DNA of 64,000 nt from Diadema setosum (GCA_033980235.1 CM067065.1:4191847-4255846); one strand, 5' to 3'; counted from the first letter of the stretch, positions 1 to 12,703 are shown. Translations and numbers: made by a program. Notes: generated by a model not told the origin, from the sequence alone.

Positions 1-956
1 CCGCTCTGCCATTACTGCATGTCATAACACGTAATCTACGTAATTGGGAAAACGCTAACTCAATTACGGTGCAGACGATCTTGCGTCGTCTTCTGCGCGC
101 GTTCTCGGTGTTCGCACGTGAAACACTGGGAACATGCCGCTTCGTGGCGTGCCAGGCTGGGTATTATTTTTCCCTGCAGCTAACCGTTTTAAACGGTACG
201 CCAGCAGACATCAATCTACCTGTCTTTTATTGAGGGTAATGGCGAACGAACAGGCGAATGTAGCATTTAAGGCTGCTGAATTGGGTGGTTGTGAAAATTA
301 GAGTTTTGAACGTAGAAAACATGACTAAACCATTTCACCTACAATAACGACGTTTGATGGCAATAACCATAGCAGTGAAAGAAAAGGAAGAAAAAAAAAA
401 TAAAATGACGTGACATTAAGAACAATGCATTGCAAAAGAATCTTAAGCGTGGTAAGTACGGTTGCTTTTACCGTGCATGATACTTCTCCACTGTAATAGT
501 TGTATTCTTGTTGTTGTTGTTGTTTACCCTGTGAATACTTTTATAAAGTAAATGTAATCTTATATGCTACTGCAACTATACTTATGATAAAAGTAAACAC
601 AAATTGTTTTTTTTTGGGGGGGGGGGGTGGAAATGGTTGTAAAATCCGGGAATACTGCTTCCGTATGATAGTGTGGAATTTTTTTTTTTGTTCTGCCCCT
701 AAACTTCTCCCCCTCTTCCTCCCTCTTTATCAAACGTAATATCACCTTTACGCTCGACGATGTTGCTCGGTGCGATAAGCGTGTTTACTAGTTCAAACGT
801 AAAGCTGGATTTGGTTAAAGCAAAATCGATGTACAAACCAAAGTATTTATTCCAAAGTCCGTTACTTACATGCCTGTATCATGCTATATTCGGTACGTAA
901 GTAGTTTTACGCGCTTACTACGTGCTGCATTACCGGCTGAACAAAAATTGTCGTTC
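1..956. other. AT-rich non-coding stretch
   Basis: I see no credible gene here; open frames are short and of low complexity. It holds a 15-bp palindrome (ACCGTTTTAAACGGT, 183-197) and a compound T-run followed by an 11-base G-run at about 605-627. The first 200 bases are noticeably richer in CpG than the rest. Confidence 0.6.
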
Positions 957-957
957 G

Positions 958-1036
<79 letters not shown>

Positions 1037-1075
1037 GTGTATATATATATATATATATATTTATATATAATATAT

Positions 1076-1122
<47 letters not shown>
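957..1122. repeat. (TA)n microsatellite
   Basis: Almost pure TA dinucleotides with a few TG interruptions and one short break near 1061-1083. It abuts the left end of the first family A element, so the element either inserted into an existing TA tract or lies between two halves of one. Confidence 0.95.
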
Positions 1123-1125
<3 letters not shown>

Positions 1126-1369
1126 GAGTTTGTTTGCAAAAACCGATAAGTCCATATTTGCCAAATGGAGATATTTGCGATTAAAGGTCAAGAAATATAA
1201 AGAGAATAATAAGAAAATTTTTGCTTCTTTTGACTATAACTTCAAAAATATACCTTTATATGTTGTGACCAATATATCATCTAAAAGGTATTATTTTGTA
1301 CTTTATGACAGAGATCGTACTTCAAAATCTTCAAAAATGGACTTATCGGTTTTTGCAAACAAACCCTTC
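1123..1369 (+). mobile_element. Family A inverted-repeat element, copy 1
   Basis: A 247-bp non-autonomous DNA transposon of MITE type. The left end reads GAAGAGTTTGTTTGCAAAAA and continues to CCGATAAGTCCAT. The right end is its reverse complement over 33 bp with one mismatch (GAAGGG instead of GAAGAG). Both flanks are ATAT, compatible with a 4-bp target duplication but uninformative because the element sits in a TA tract. Four other copies in the window share the whole interior. It encodes no transposase. One frame stays open through nearly the full element, but it simply translates the inverted ends. The superfamily is not recognised. Confidence 0.9.
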
Positions 1370-1447
1370 ATATATATATATTTATTTATATATATGCATT
1401 TATATATATATACATATATTTATGGGTGTATGTGTGTATGTGTATGT
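1370..1447. repeat. TA/TATTTA/TG microsatellite
   Basis: This is the right-hand continuation of the TA tract after family A copy 1. It decays through TATTTA units into a TG/TATG repeat. Confidence 0.85.
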
Positions 1448-1765
1448 ACTGAAAATCAACTGCATCCAATATCAATGTACGTGTACATATTTGCATTAAT
1501 GCATATGATACAAATATTTATGAGAATTATATACTAATCGAAACAAACGAAGAAGAAACACGACAAGGAAGATTACACTCTGCCTTTAAAGAACTTTCTC
1601 GCTGAAATGGCGCCTGGAAAAGTTATTAACGTTGATTGCGGAAAGGTTAAATGACACAGTGGGTTAATTAATATTTAGACTGGGGTACATCCGAGATAAA
1701 ATAAATGAGACAGAGACACGGTGTGCACGATGGAATAGAACGTAGAGAGAAAATAATATACATCG

Positions 1766-1887
1766 TGAGAGAGGCAGAGAGAGAGAGAGAGAGAGAGAGA
1801 AGAGAGAGATCAAAGGGAGAGAGAGGGGGAAAGAGAAAGATTGAAGGGGAAAGATAGATAGAGAGGGAGAGATTAAAGGTAGGGGAT
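1766..1887. repeat. Purine-rich GA minisatellite, cluster 1
   Basis: Uninterrupted GA dinucleotides (about 1776-1808) pass into longer purine units that carry an AGATTRAAGG-like word (for example GAGATTAAAGG near 1869). The same word recurs in cluster 2 at 2437-2672, so the two clusters probably share an origin. Confidence 0.8.
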
Positions 1888-2436
1888 ACCTTTTACAGAC
1901 CTCCCAAAATGCAGCAAAACATTAAATATGAACCTCAGGGGACTTGTTTAGGCCACTGCTGAGAAATTTGGAAGTCAACAATTATCTATTATTTGAATAA
2001 TGCACAAAACTCAACTACTCAGTAGTTCTGTGTGTCAGCCACACTTAAGCCTTTTTTGTTGCAGTCTTCTGTATTTTTTTATCTATAAACACAAATCTAA
2101 AAGTATAAGAGCTGATGTAATAACATATAGAGTGTGTGGCAAGAATGTATATAGAAATGATTGTAAGTTTTGATGAACTTTCTTTACAAAATATACATAA
2201 TGGACACACATGCAGTGCATGGGTCTGCAAAGGTAGCCTAGTAATATACTGGAATTTACGATGAGCCCCGAAAAAAATTCAATTCAAAATCTAACGGTCA
2301 ATAAAAATGTACTAAATGTTACCTTCCACTTTCAATACTTTATGGGAGTTTCTAAAATGATACTCTCTTCAACATACCACTGTATTTATACAACTCTTCA
2401 TTTAAGGCATGCAAATGGGATCCCCATACCTTTAAA

Positions 2437-2672
2437 GGGAGATGGGGAGAGATCGAGACTAAAGGGTAGAGAAAGAGAGGGAAAGAGAGAGAGAGAGATT
2501 GGTGGGGAAAGATAGATAGAGCTGGAGAGATTAAAGAGAGAGGGAGAGAGAGATCGAGACTAAAGGAGAATGATAGTGAGAGAGAAAGCGAAAGAGAGAG
2601 AGAAAGATTAAAGGAAGAGAGAGAGAACGATAAAGAGAGATTTAAGTGGAGAGAAATAGAGTTTGAGTTGGA
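2437..2672. repeat. Purine-rich GA minisatellite, cluster 2
   Basis: About 235 bp almost free of pyrimidines on the + strand. Longer units recur inside the GA background: GAGATCGAGACTAAAGG appears near 2450 and again near 2550, and AGATTAAAG appears at about 2527 and 2605. This is a degenerate minisatellite more than a simple dinucleotide tract. Arg/Glu- or Ser/Leu-rich translations of it are not genes. Confidence 0.85.
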
Positions 2673-3054
2673 GAAAGCGGTGTCATAATCAATATTCCAC
2701 TTTCGCAAATGACTGCCGCCCGAAGACGTTACGCGGCAGTGAGTGTACGTGAATTGGTGTCGAAATGTAATGGGCCATTTGATAGAGCTATACATTTATA
2801 TTTATGACGTTTTTAGTCCTAATGACCAGCGATGAGGTCGTTATTGCATGTGCATTCATTTTCTTTTCCTACGGTAATAATCAGACCCATTTCTGAATAA
2901 ATTGTTAAACAGTCATGCCGCGCACGCCAGCTTTGTGGCTTTCTGCTAATGACGTTGATGGGGTAAAGTATGCGAGGAATTAACATACACGAACTAGACG
3001 ATTGATTCGATGTACTATTGCCCAAGTGTGAGCATAGATGAAGTGTGAGAGATA

Positions 3055-3061
3055 GCACACA

Positions 3062-3101
<40 letters not shown>

Positions 3102-3142
3102 ATACGCACATACACACACATGGGCACACACACACAAAAGCA
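3055..3142. repeat. (CA)n microsatellite
   Basis: About 40 bp of pure CA is followed by interrupted CA units to about 3142. Confidence 0.95.
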
Positions 3143-4961
3143 TAGTCATACATGTACATGCGCATATTCCTTAAAGACATTATCCGTGAAATAGCACCGG
3201 GAAATTTAAGCTTCAGCAAAGATCCTAGAGACACGTTTAACAATATTGATGCCATGTTGATGTTGGCACCTAAAAGACAACCAGTCTGATGGGAGAATAC
3301 CCCCTCCCCTTCATCATTATTTTCCCAGCGTGCATGTTCGCATTCGAGTTGGTCTGCGAAATTGCGACACATAATGAGGTAATCAAAGAAGCTAGACTGC
3401 AATTAATGAAATTTACGTGCAATTTGGTTTCAACACAGGGCCAACATTCATAAGGGGGCCGTGACTGGTTGCCGGAATGCCGTCTGCTACTTGGCATACC
3501 ATGCTTTTGTGTGTTACGTCTGAAAACACAGTTAAGTCACGTACGCGGGAACAACGCCAGGTGCGGGGGAAAAAGTAGTGGTTCTCTTTCCTTAAATTGG
3601 GTCTCGTTCGTGTCGGAAACAAAAGCAACAGTCTTATCCCCATGCATTTTGTTCCCTTTTTGTCTTGTTAGAATCTTCAAACAGTAATGAAGAGCAGTCA
3701 CATAGCAGTCACATAGCAGACACTGTCTGGCTGAGGCGTAAAATCAGCTTTCTCAAAAACATGGAAGTCGAACACTTCTAGAATTCGCACGTAGTCAAGA
3801 AATCAATGGTATGCGAGGATTTCCCAGATGTACGTCCTCTTTTAATCACCGCTTACACGATGGAATCGGAAGAATTCGTCTCATTCATTAGGTGATTGAG
3901 ACTGTATATTGTTTGGAGCCGAGAATACTTGACGATGGATGTTGTGTTTGTTGTAGGTGATAACGTTTGCCACTAACGTGACACGACCAGTACTTTTAGA
4001 CTAGAGTGTGTCCTTCAGAATCGGCGTCCTTTACCCGAAATAGCTCGCGACAGCTGTCGCATGCAAGACGGTCAATTCGAAACGTTAGCTTGTGATTATT
4101 GAATTTTATGAAAGTTAATTTACTTGAAAGAGCAAGCACGTCTCTTCCTTGCGAAATGGATAAACGAAGAAGACAAAGGTAATCAAGCATTTTCGAAACA
4201 AAAGACAAGCAAAGTATCAAACAGAATATTATCTTGACCAGGAGAAATAATTGATTGATATCATCATTAATGCAATCAATGTATTAAGGGGTCACAGGCA
4301 ACAATACTTCATCACATCAAAATAATATCTCACTGGAAGATTAACATGCTCGGAATTGAACACCGCCTGAAATAGCAACGTCCTCTTAAATTTACGGCCA
4401 AACATTCACTCTACAACTCGACAGAAGCCATGCCTTCAAACAGACTTTCGAGGTTTAAAGGGTTTATTCCTTCACTTCCATTAATGCATCCCTTCATTTG
4501 CTGCACGATAGAAAAACAAAAACAAAAACGGTGACGTGGCCCCGGGTTAGTTTTTAGACGGGGTCCGTAAAGAAGGGTACTTGAATAATCAAGACCGTAG
4601 AAGCTGGGGCGATTTTCCCGCAAACAAATTCTGATTTATTATTCTCACACGCCAGATTCGAATGGCTCCGCGGCGCATTCACCTGCCGGCGACGAATATA
4701 ATTTATCACTTAGTATGGTGTATAGTCTGCAGAAAAACAGCGTACGTAAACGTGTATAATTATGACGGTGTGTGTATGTGTGTGTTAGTGTGCGTGAGTA
4801 GGGAAGAATTTGGAACAGGAAGAAGAGAGAGAGAGAAAGAGAGAGAGAAAAAAAAGTCTTGCATCTTTAGTTGGTGCTTAGAAATCAATTGACTGGTATC
4901 TTCATACTTTTTGTTAATTTCAGTAATAATATAATATCATTATCATTTTATAGAAAATATA
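3143..4961. other. Unique non-coding stretch
   Basis: No credible gene or repeat is seen. Short tandem words occur (for example CAGTCACATAG repeated at about 3695-3716), and a small GA tract lies at 4824-4852. The open frames here have no recognisable domain. Confidence 0.5.
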
Positions 4962-4962
4962 T

Positions 4963-5049
<87 letters not shown>

Positions 5050-5054
5050 CATAT
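4963..5054. repeat. (TA)n microsatellite
   Basis: A TA tract with minor interruptions that flanks the left side of family A copy 2. Confidence 0.95.
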
Positions 5055-5286
5055 GAAGGGTTTGTTTGCAAACATTTTTGAAGATCTTGAAGTACGATCT
5101 CTGTCATAAAGTACACAATAATACCTTTTAAATGATATTTTGGTCACTACATATACAGACATATTTTTGAAGTTATGGTCAAAAGAAGCAAAAATTTTCT
5201 TATTATTTTCTTTATTTTTCTTGACCTTTAATCGCAAATATCTCCATTTGGCAAATATGGACTTATCGGTTTTTGCAAACAAACTC

Positions 5287-5289
<3 letters not shown>
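5055..5289 (-). mobile_element. Family A inverted-repeat element, copy 2
   Basis: A 235-bp copy in the opposite orientation to copy 1, with matching interior words such as AACTTCAAAAATAT read on the minus strand. On the plus strand the left end reads GAAGGGTTTGTTTGCAAA and then jumps to CATTTTTGAAG. The inner 13 bp of that inverted repeat (AACCGATAAGTCC) are missing, while the right end is complete. Both flanks are ATAT within TA tracts. The damaged inverted repeat suggests this copy may no longer be mobilisable. Confidence 0.9.

Positions 5290-5329
<40 letters not shown>
5290..5329. repeat. (TA)n microsatellite
   Basis: Twenty TA units immediately follow the right end of family A copy 2. 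Confidence 0.95.
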
Positions 5330-5332
<3 letters not shown>

Positions 5333-8300
5333 TGTGCGTGAGGGGGATGATTGTGTTTTTACTCATAGTTAATAACAAACAACAATCTCTAACTTAACTG
5401 GGTGTAAGGTTTGGTATACATTTTCAGACATTTCTAGCATGAAGACTTTTCATTGGCTTGTGACCAAGAACAAAATTGTCAAATTCAAACGGCTCTGACA
5501 AAAACAAGAGCGCACAATTACATTTTCAACGTGCATTTTGCGTGAATTCATACGTCTCATCATTAACCAGGCAAAATAAAATTATACAATTACTCCGAGG
5601 TCATGTCAGCAATTCTGAACACCTGTTTTGTTTCTTATAACTAATTTCAAGTGATCGTGATTTTTTTAAACATAAATATCATCTATTTCACTCAATTCCC
5701 GTATTCTCATATTAATGCTTTAAGCAGATCTACAAACGACTGAGTCTTCGAGATACTGCATATGCATAACCGTTGTTTGCTCCAGTTCATAATTCAAATA
5801 ATTTGGATGATATAATAATGGACAACTTTGCTTGCAATAAAAAAACATAAATTGGGCAACTTTGTCCTGTAAACCAAATTTCTGAAAAATTATTATTGTT
5901 TGCGCGAGCTGGTACTCAGTATTGCGTCACTTTTCGTTATCAAAGCCATTGTACCATTTTCCATAGTAATAGCATAAACGTGATACGCGGGATACGCGCC
6001 ATTTCCGTGCTCTACGATGAACATACTCGATTTCCTTGCACCATCTGTGTATTCGCAGTATAGCATCGGAAAAGAACAAAATGTTATTAGCAGCTGCAGG
6101 GAAATCTACCTGACCAATATCCCATTTCACTGTCGATGACTCAGGCTATACCTGAAAACTGAGAATCGTGCAGGTGTGCTAAAACGTTTTAAAGCCAACA
6201 TGATTCCCTGGAAAACATATCTCATTTTGGGCCAGAATCTAAATCTTGCCGCTTCTTCTCAAGGTATATATTCTATTTCGTTTCTGATTTCTTGAGATGG
6301 AAAAGGAGAGGGAGGCATGACTTACTTCACTTGATTGATTTATGATATTTATTACCTTCGTTGATCTGTATTTTTGGACTTGCTGCAGAAAGAGAGAATG
6401 ATAGTTCTAATTTAATTCTTTGAGACTCTACTGTACTTCGAACTCGCCTTTGATTCTACTGACAATTGCATAGCATATTTTGTTAATCTTGAAATTACCC
6501 AGTTGCATGTTCCCTCGCCGTGTCTTTTGTTAGTCACATTAATATCACAGAAACATGCAAGTTATGCAGAGTCGAGGGGAAGGTGCATTCCAAATTGAAT
6601 GTCTTTTGTTAAACATTTCAGTACTTTAACAATGATTGACAGATGAGGTCACAAGAGGAATATTGGTTTGGAAGGACATTTTTTTTTTTCTGTGGGCGTT
6701 CCCAACTAATCTGAAGAGAAATAGAAGAAAATAGATATTCGTTTCCCCGTAAAAGTGATGTTGAGGGTATCACAAATCAACATGCATTTGGATTTCAGGG
6801 GGCCTATAACGTTTGGCAGTGTAAATGAAAATCAAATTTTTTCGATCTTTAACCTCACTTCATCTGTCATTTTACATGATGTCACATTGAAACACTGACA
6901 AACGTTGTCGGGCGTCAAAATTTGGAAAATGTATTTCATATTGCATTTGAATGATGCCTAATGCAAACGTATGTTATCTTGATTAGGGTATAGTTAAGCG
7001 AAATACTGAAATCATACATTCAATCCGATGACGTTAAATTCGATATACAAACTTACGTTATTGTATGCATGGATTCAGATGATTTGTCACTTAGCCAATC
7101 GAGCTGCTAGTATGTAATAATGGTAGAGACAGGAGTGATATCGCGTGATTACACATCTTCGTTCTCATCGTTGGCATCAAAATACCTTTTTTTTAATCTG
7201 TTCAAATCATTTTTACCAGGTAATTATTTCATGATATGATTTTTACTGTTTCTATTCTTCATGTTAAAGTACATTCTTGATGATAATAATTATTTGCCAT
7301 CACATCCTGTGATTATGACTCGGGGCTACCGTAATCTTTTGTGGATTTACGTAATCCTAGAAAGCATCCATCCCATCCCGTTACATTGTAATATACGGGC
7401 AATATGAAATCCTTGCCTTACAGGAAGAAACTGCGTTTCTGAGCGTTAGATCATTTTTCTCGTTTTGTCCTTAGCTAAAGCCTAACAGAATTTCGCCCTC
7501 CTTCCCAAATTCATCGTGATATCTGAAATGAAGAAACTCCCAGCTAATATTTGGCTATTTTTTTTCTTTGAGGTCACCATATCAGCACTTTCTACTCTCC
7601 TCAGGTATCTTCCCTGGCTGACTACACCAAATCATTAAAACGCGGGCTGCCCAAGGTCACCTAATATTGAAGCTCGAAATTATGATCCATCTTCCCTGCT
7701 CCCTTTTGGTTTATTAATGGTGTCTTGTCTGGATTCTCTGTCCTTGTGGAGTCATCAGATGAGTTCAATATTGTATAGGAGGTCATTTGGAAAGATTGCA
7801 TCATTAAAGTCTGCTGCAAGAACAAAGCGAGAGGCAGTGTTATTATACACGATTGAGGGCGGCGATTGCACGTTAGGGTCCCACAGCGTATTGTTGAATT
7901 AATTATCTCCGTGTTGTAACAAATGAATCCTTTACTCGCTGAAAAAAAAAAGGATGAAGATACAATAACAGAGAAAACACCAACAAAAAAGCCATCATAG
8001 GCTATCCGCGTCACGACCGCTTTGCAAAGACACCAACTTTGTATTACGACGCAACAAAAAAAAAAAGTCAAATTGAATAACCGTTTCACATTGAAAAGTT
8101 TATCGCGCCAATTCTCACGTGGAAACAGTGTGGGTTTACAAATTCGTTTTAGGTAATGACAGATTCAGAGCAACAGTACGTAAATATGAAATAAAAGGAG
8201 GGATGTCAAAAAACAAGAACAACAACATGGCAGGAACGTGTAAGTTGAGATACATCCTGTTTTTTTTTTTTTTTCCTTCAGGTCTTTCGTTTTCTTGGAT

Positions 8301-9398
8301 TGTTTTATTTTTTTCTTGAGAAGGTTTGAAACATGCTGCCACTGAAGTACTGTCAATCTTCTTCTACAGACCGATTCGGTTTGGATAATGGTAACGTCTA
8401 ACACGGGACTTTAGGTATGCCTAACAAAAGTTAATTTATGGGATAACATAGCAATGCAACTAGATCATTGCGTAATCCATTGGAAGTGCTTTTACTCTTC
8501 TTTGGGAAATCCCCCAGTTATTCCCGCCATAAGTTACAATGCTCTGAAGTCGGATTCATCTATATCTTTGGAAGAAAGCGGATAGCACTCCATTGTCCAC
8601 GGCTGGTCGCACTGCTGGTAATCACACAGTCACCATGAGACAGTGACGTCACAATCAAGTTATCCGATGCGACTGACACATGGAGAAGGAATGCAAAGAA
8701 CTTTAACAAGTCTGTGCAGTTTAAATGACGACCTCTTCAAGCTTTTGCTTGGATTCACCTCTCAGAACTTTACCTTTTTTATTAACCATTGATCAGAGGG
8801 CAATATCCGCAGTCAAGGCAAAATTCATTCCACTCTGAATGTAACAGCTTGTATTTTGATGCATCTAAATACAGTTGGAAACAACAACAACAACAACAAC
8901 AAAGTTTTCGTAAAGAGTGGCATTAGTTTACTTTATTTTTTGGAGACCCATTTCATGTCGTTTTATCGACACAAGAAGAACGGGGCAGACGACGGGAAGG
9001 GGAGGGGGTCAAAATACGGCAGCGGAAGGAGACGACACGATGAAGAAGAGGAACAAAAAGAGATAGAGGGTGGAATAAAGAAAAAAGAATAATACAAATG
9101 ATAAGAAGAGTAGTTATAATTCTCCACCCTCCTACACTGGCCTCGGCCACTTGATGCGGTCTCTTTAACTTTCAAAACACGGCACTCACCTTCTACGGAG
9201 ATAGAAATGGAAAGTAAATGTCATTTGTATTTGCGGAACTCGCCCCCGGGCCAGTGCAGTGTGCTCAGCGTACGCTGGAAGCAAACGAAAAGAGGCTTTC
9301 TCCCATAGCCTCAAACCCCTTTCAGACTGGATATAATATCTTTCGATGCAGGGACCCGCTGGGTTTCCCTTGCCCATACCCCTAAATTGATTCTTGTG
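5330..9398. other. Long AT-rich stretch without recognisable genes
   Basis: No coding region stands out on either strand. Scattered features are short A/T runs, a (CAA)n tract at about 8880-8901, a consensus CRE palindrome TGACGTCA at 8644-8651, and a purine-rich segment at about 8970-9090. I cannot assign a function to any part of it. Confidence 0.5.
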
Positions 9399-9452
9399 GC
9401 CATTGAACGGGAGAGATAGTCATTCAACGAGTGATACTCCCGTTCAATGACC
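9399..9452. repeat. Hairpin-forming inverted repeat
   Basis: CATTGAACGGGAG (9401-9413) is repeated in perfect inverse as CTCCCGTTCAATG (9437-9449). The pairing extends three more bases each side with one mismatch. The loop is about 23 bases. Neither a T-run nor a coding region is adjacent, so its role is unknown. A short fold-back remnant of a DNA transposon is possible. Confidence 0.7.
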
Positions 9453-10026
9453 GTTGAAACAATGTCTTGCGCTCCGTGCCAAGATGAAGGCGCGCATTAA
9501 TTTAAGTGCACGTGAGGTAGAGTGCGGGCATCAAACCCAGGTAATATCGGATAGTCACGTTTTACGCTGACTATGTTTATCTAACTGCAGGTTGTCTATT
9601 AAACCGCATTACTTGTAGTTTTTGTTCCAGTTCCCTTTAAGTTCAAGAGACACAATCCTTGTCCAAAATCATCGCAGTTATCTCTCTTATAGCAACGAAA
9701 GTCTATTGGTTAATACCTAACGCATCCATACAGCCAGTAGGAATGGGGTATAATGCATAATTCCGTCTTGGTCCTCATAGACGCGTTGTTTGGACGATTT
9801 TGTATGCAGTGACACGCATATTATAGTCAGTCTTACCACAGTAGCATGCTGTACGACTGGTTTATCTTCCCGGGGATTATAAGCGATATCGTCTTCACGA
9901 TCGATATTGTTTTCGACGAGATATCGCTCAGGATATCGATCAGGCACAAAAAAGTTTCATGATATTGAATGAGAAAACGAAAAAAAAAAAAGCAATGTGT
10001 GGCTCGTTTGGAAGAGTTATCAGGAA

Positions 10027-10050
10027 AGAGGAAGAGAGAGAGAGAGAGAG
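10027..10050. repeat. (GA)n microsatellite
   Basis: A short GA dinucleotide tract. Confidence 0.85.
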
Positions 10051-10539
10051 TATGTGGAATGTATGAATATAATATGCCTTCTATAATACCAGTTTGAATC
10101 CTCACCTCAACCAGTACTGTTCAGTAACTTTAAACTTGTAGAATATATCGTACCCACGCGTAGGCTTAAACATTTCAGTATATACATGATGTTTTTAGAT
10201 AATTTTATTTATTTATTTTATTTATATACGACTGTGAAATATACAATATACCCTGCTATGTGTTAAATAATATATAATTGCAGACATCTCTTCCGTTTAT
10301 TCTGAGGTCTTTTGTTAATCTTCTGCTAAAATCTTTAAAGCTGTTTCATCAACATTCAGAACTCCATCCAAACTTTGTTTCCTATATAGTTGTTAAGTTA
10401 ACAATCCGTCCCAGGTCTAATAGCAGTATACCTTATATCTGGCTCCAACATGAACGCCATGGTAAGTAAATATAGATTATTCTAAAGGGGATTATAGCAG
10501 TGAAATTAATCCAAAGACGTTTGTTCCAAGCGGACCTCT

Positions 10540-10638
10540 CCCCCCCCCCCCCCCCCCACAACAACAGCAACAACACATCACATAAATAATAGACGGTATG
10601 TTTCTGGTTTAAAAGCCAACAAAACAGACATGTACACG

Positions 10639-10676
<38 letters not shown>
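10540..10676. repeat. C-run, CAA and (CA)n compound repeat
   Basis: A 17-base C-run (10541-10557) is followed by ACAACAACAGCAACAACA and, after about 60 bases, a pure (CA)n tract at 10641-10676. Confidence 0.9.
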
Positions 10677-10677
<1 letters not shown>

Positions 10678-11708
10678 CTCGCCTTGCTGGCCCTAACAAA
10701 TACCTGTTTTCTCCCTATAGACATATCATATACGCGAGAATTGCCGGCTAACGGATGAATTTGACGTATAACATTTCGGCCTCGAATCTAGTTTGATGGA
10801 TGTCTAGACGTTGCAATCACATTCTTGCGAAAGCTCTGGTGTCCTCTTTCACGAGAGTGGACGGAAAATGAAGAAAGAAAAAAGAAAGGAAGACAACATT
10901 TAAAAACAACAATCTACTGTAATATAGGTCTGGGGTCTTGGGGATGATAACCGAATATTGTCAAAACGCGAACGTTGATAAACTGTTACCCTTTCACAAC
11001 ATTCAAGCTGCTTCGTTGGTACTTCTGTACTCTTTGCAAGATTATGATGTATATTGATTTTCTTTATAATCATCATCTTTCAACGAAGAGTTGTTCATCT
11101 TCCATACTCCACTTCCTCTCTGATTATGTGAAGTTGTTACACGTAAGGTGATTGACAACTTCGCATATGTATATTGATAATGTTTTGATAAATGTTTCAG
11201 CCTACAAATCCATGTGTGTGCTTTGAGTATCAATTTGATTGACAGTTGTACACACTGTCCAATGTGTAAATGTATATTAACAGATTTGATACTAAATCAC
11301 TGAAAAGGTATATCTCATAATAATTAGAATAATATATTCGTCGCAACGCAAATTACCTAAAAATCTTCTAAATATTCTTCTACTTCAGACTTGTTCTTTA
11401 ATACATAGCCGTAATAGAAGAAGAGCAAATACGTTTGAAAATGTGAAAGAACGAACTCCGGAGATACGCGTGTATTTTGTACTAAAGTTGCGTTTTTGTA
11501 TTTTCACCGCGTTTCAACATTTACAAAAACAAGCCACTTTTTCGTCTGAAGGAGAGGTGGAGAATTTATATTGCTTGCTGCAGTAAGGACATTATGTCCT
11601 TTCGTAAATTATGGCATTCTCCAATGTAACAACGTGACTGATATTTTGTCTTGGGATTATTTGGTTTTTGCGGTATTTCTACTTCTTTCTTTTCTTCGAT
11701 GGCAGCAA

Positions 11709-11738
11709 TGTGTGTGTGTGTGTGTGTGGGGGGGGGGG
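11709..11738. repeat. (TG)n followed by G-run
   Basis: About ten TG units run directly into an 11-base G-run, another of the pure G/C runs in the window. Confidence 0.9.
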
Positions 11739-12080
11739 TGGTATTCACCCACTTTCGAAGATTCTGGTACACGTGACGAAGTCAGAACCGGTGCCAACTT
11801 GGAGTGTTGACCTTTACTATACATGGGGTCGTTGCATTGCAATGCTCGGCCAAAGCATTTGCTTTTAAGTGTTGGGCTTTTCAGCGGTGCCATTAGCCCC
11901 GAGCCATTATAGTGGTCAACACGAGTGTCTAGAAAAGGAATGAGATGACTTCATGTTTAATTTGTTTAAGTCTATTCATTGCGCTTTCTTTCCTCTCTTG
12001 TAATTGCTCTATTTGTCATTTTGCTCCACTTATAGCTGCTGCATAGATACTCCTTAATTTTCAAATTAATGTAGAAACTA

Positions 12081-12093
12081 CCCCCCCCCCCCC
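12081..12093. repeat. C-run
   Basis: Thirteen consecutive C bases in AT-rich surroundings. Confidence 0.9.
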
Positions 12094-12637
12094 ACAAGCA
12101 CACATAGACCTACATGCACAGATTTATGTAGGCTTAAATTCAAGGGTTCTGACAGGTTTTCGAATCCTCTGTTCCGTCTGTCACCACTAAGAGCGGAACA
12201 ATTCCTCATGTTATAACAATGTAGCGAATACATCATTTAGTATGATATTATATATAAACAATTATTATCCTTTGGGTAGATACTTCAAGTGATTAATCAT
12301 GCCAGCAGACGCTCAATATGGTGCTTCGTAATAAAAAAAATTGTGTTAATTTTAATCCAGAATCAAACAATGCACACAGAAGGAAAACAAATGCACACGT
12401 CGTATTGTATTATATGAATAATATAACATCATACGAATAGTCTGCCTGTGAAGTTATGGAGTATGGAAAATGAATGATTTCTTACCATTTTCTGATTTTC
12501 CCCTATTTCTTTTCTCTTTTGCCTTCTCGCCTGCAATTACTCTATATCCTCTGTGGCGAATGGGCATCATGACGTCATCTTCAATGACTCGGACCGTATA
12601 ACTGACAGGTAAGAGATTGAATCTTGACGTACCATGG

Positions 12638-12646
12638 ATATATATG

Positions 12647-12695
<49 letters not shown>

Positions 12696-12703
12696 ATATA
12701 TAT
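12638..12703. repeat. (TA)n microsatellite
   Basis: A TA tract with TG interruptions that forms the left flank of family A copy 3. Confidence 0.95.

Noticed and set aside
922..1537. Long open frames of Tyr/Ile or Ser/Leu repeats across TA, GA and CT tracts (also at 2352-2795, 14739-15125 and 38056-38280)
   Set aside because: They translate simple repeats. Both strands are open, and there is no domain, plausible start context or splice signal.
4965..5378. 137-residue minus-strand frame through family A copy 2 as a gene
   Set aside because: The frame is the transposon interior plus two TA tracts. Other copies are frameshifted or stopped, so a conserved protein is not supported.
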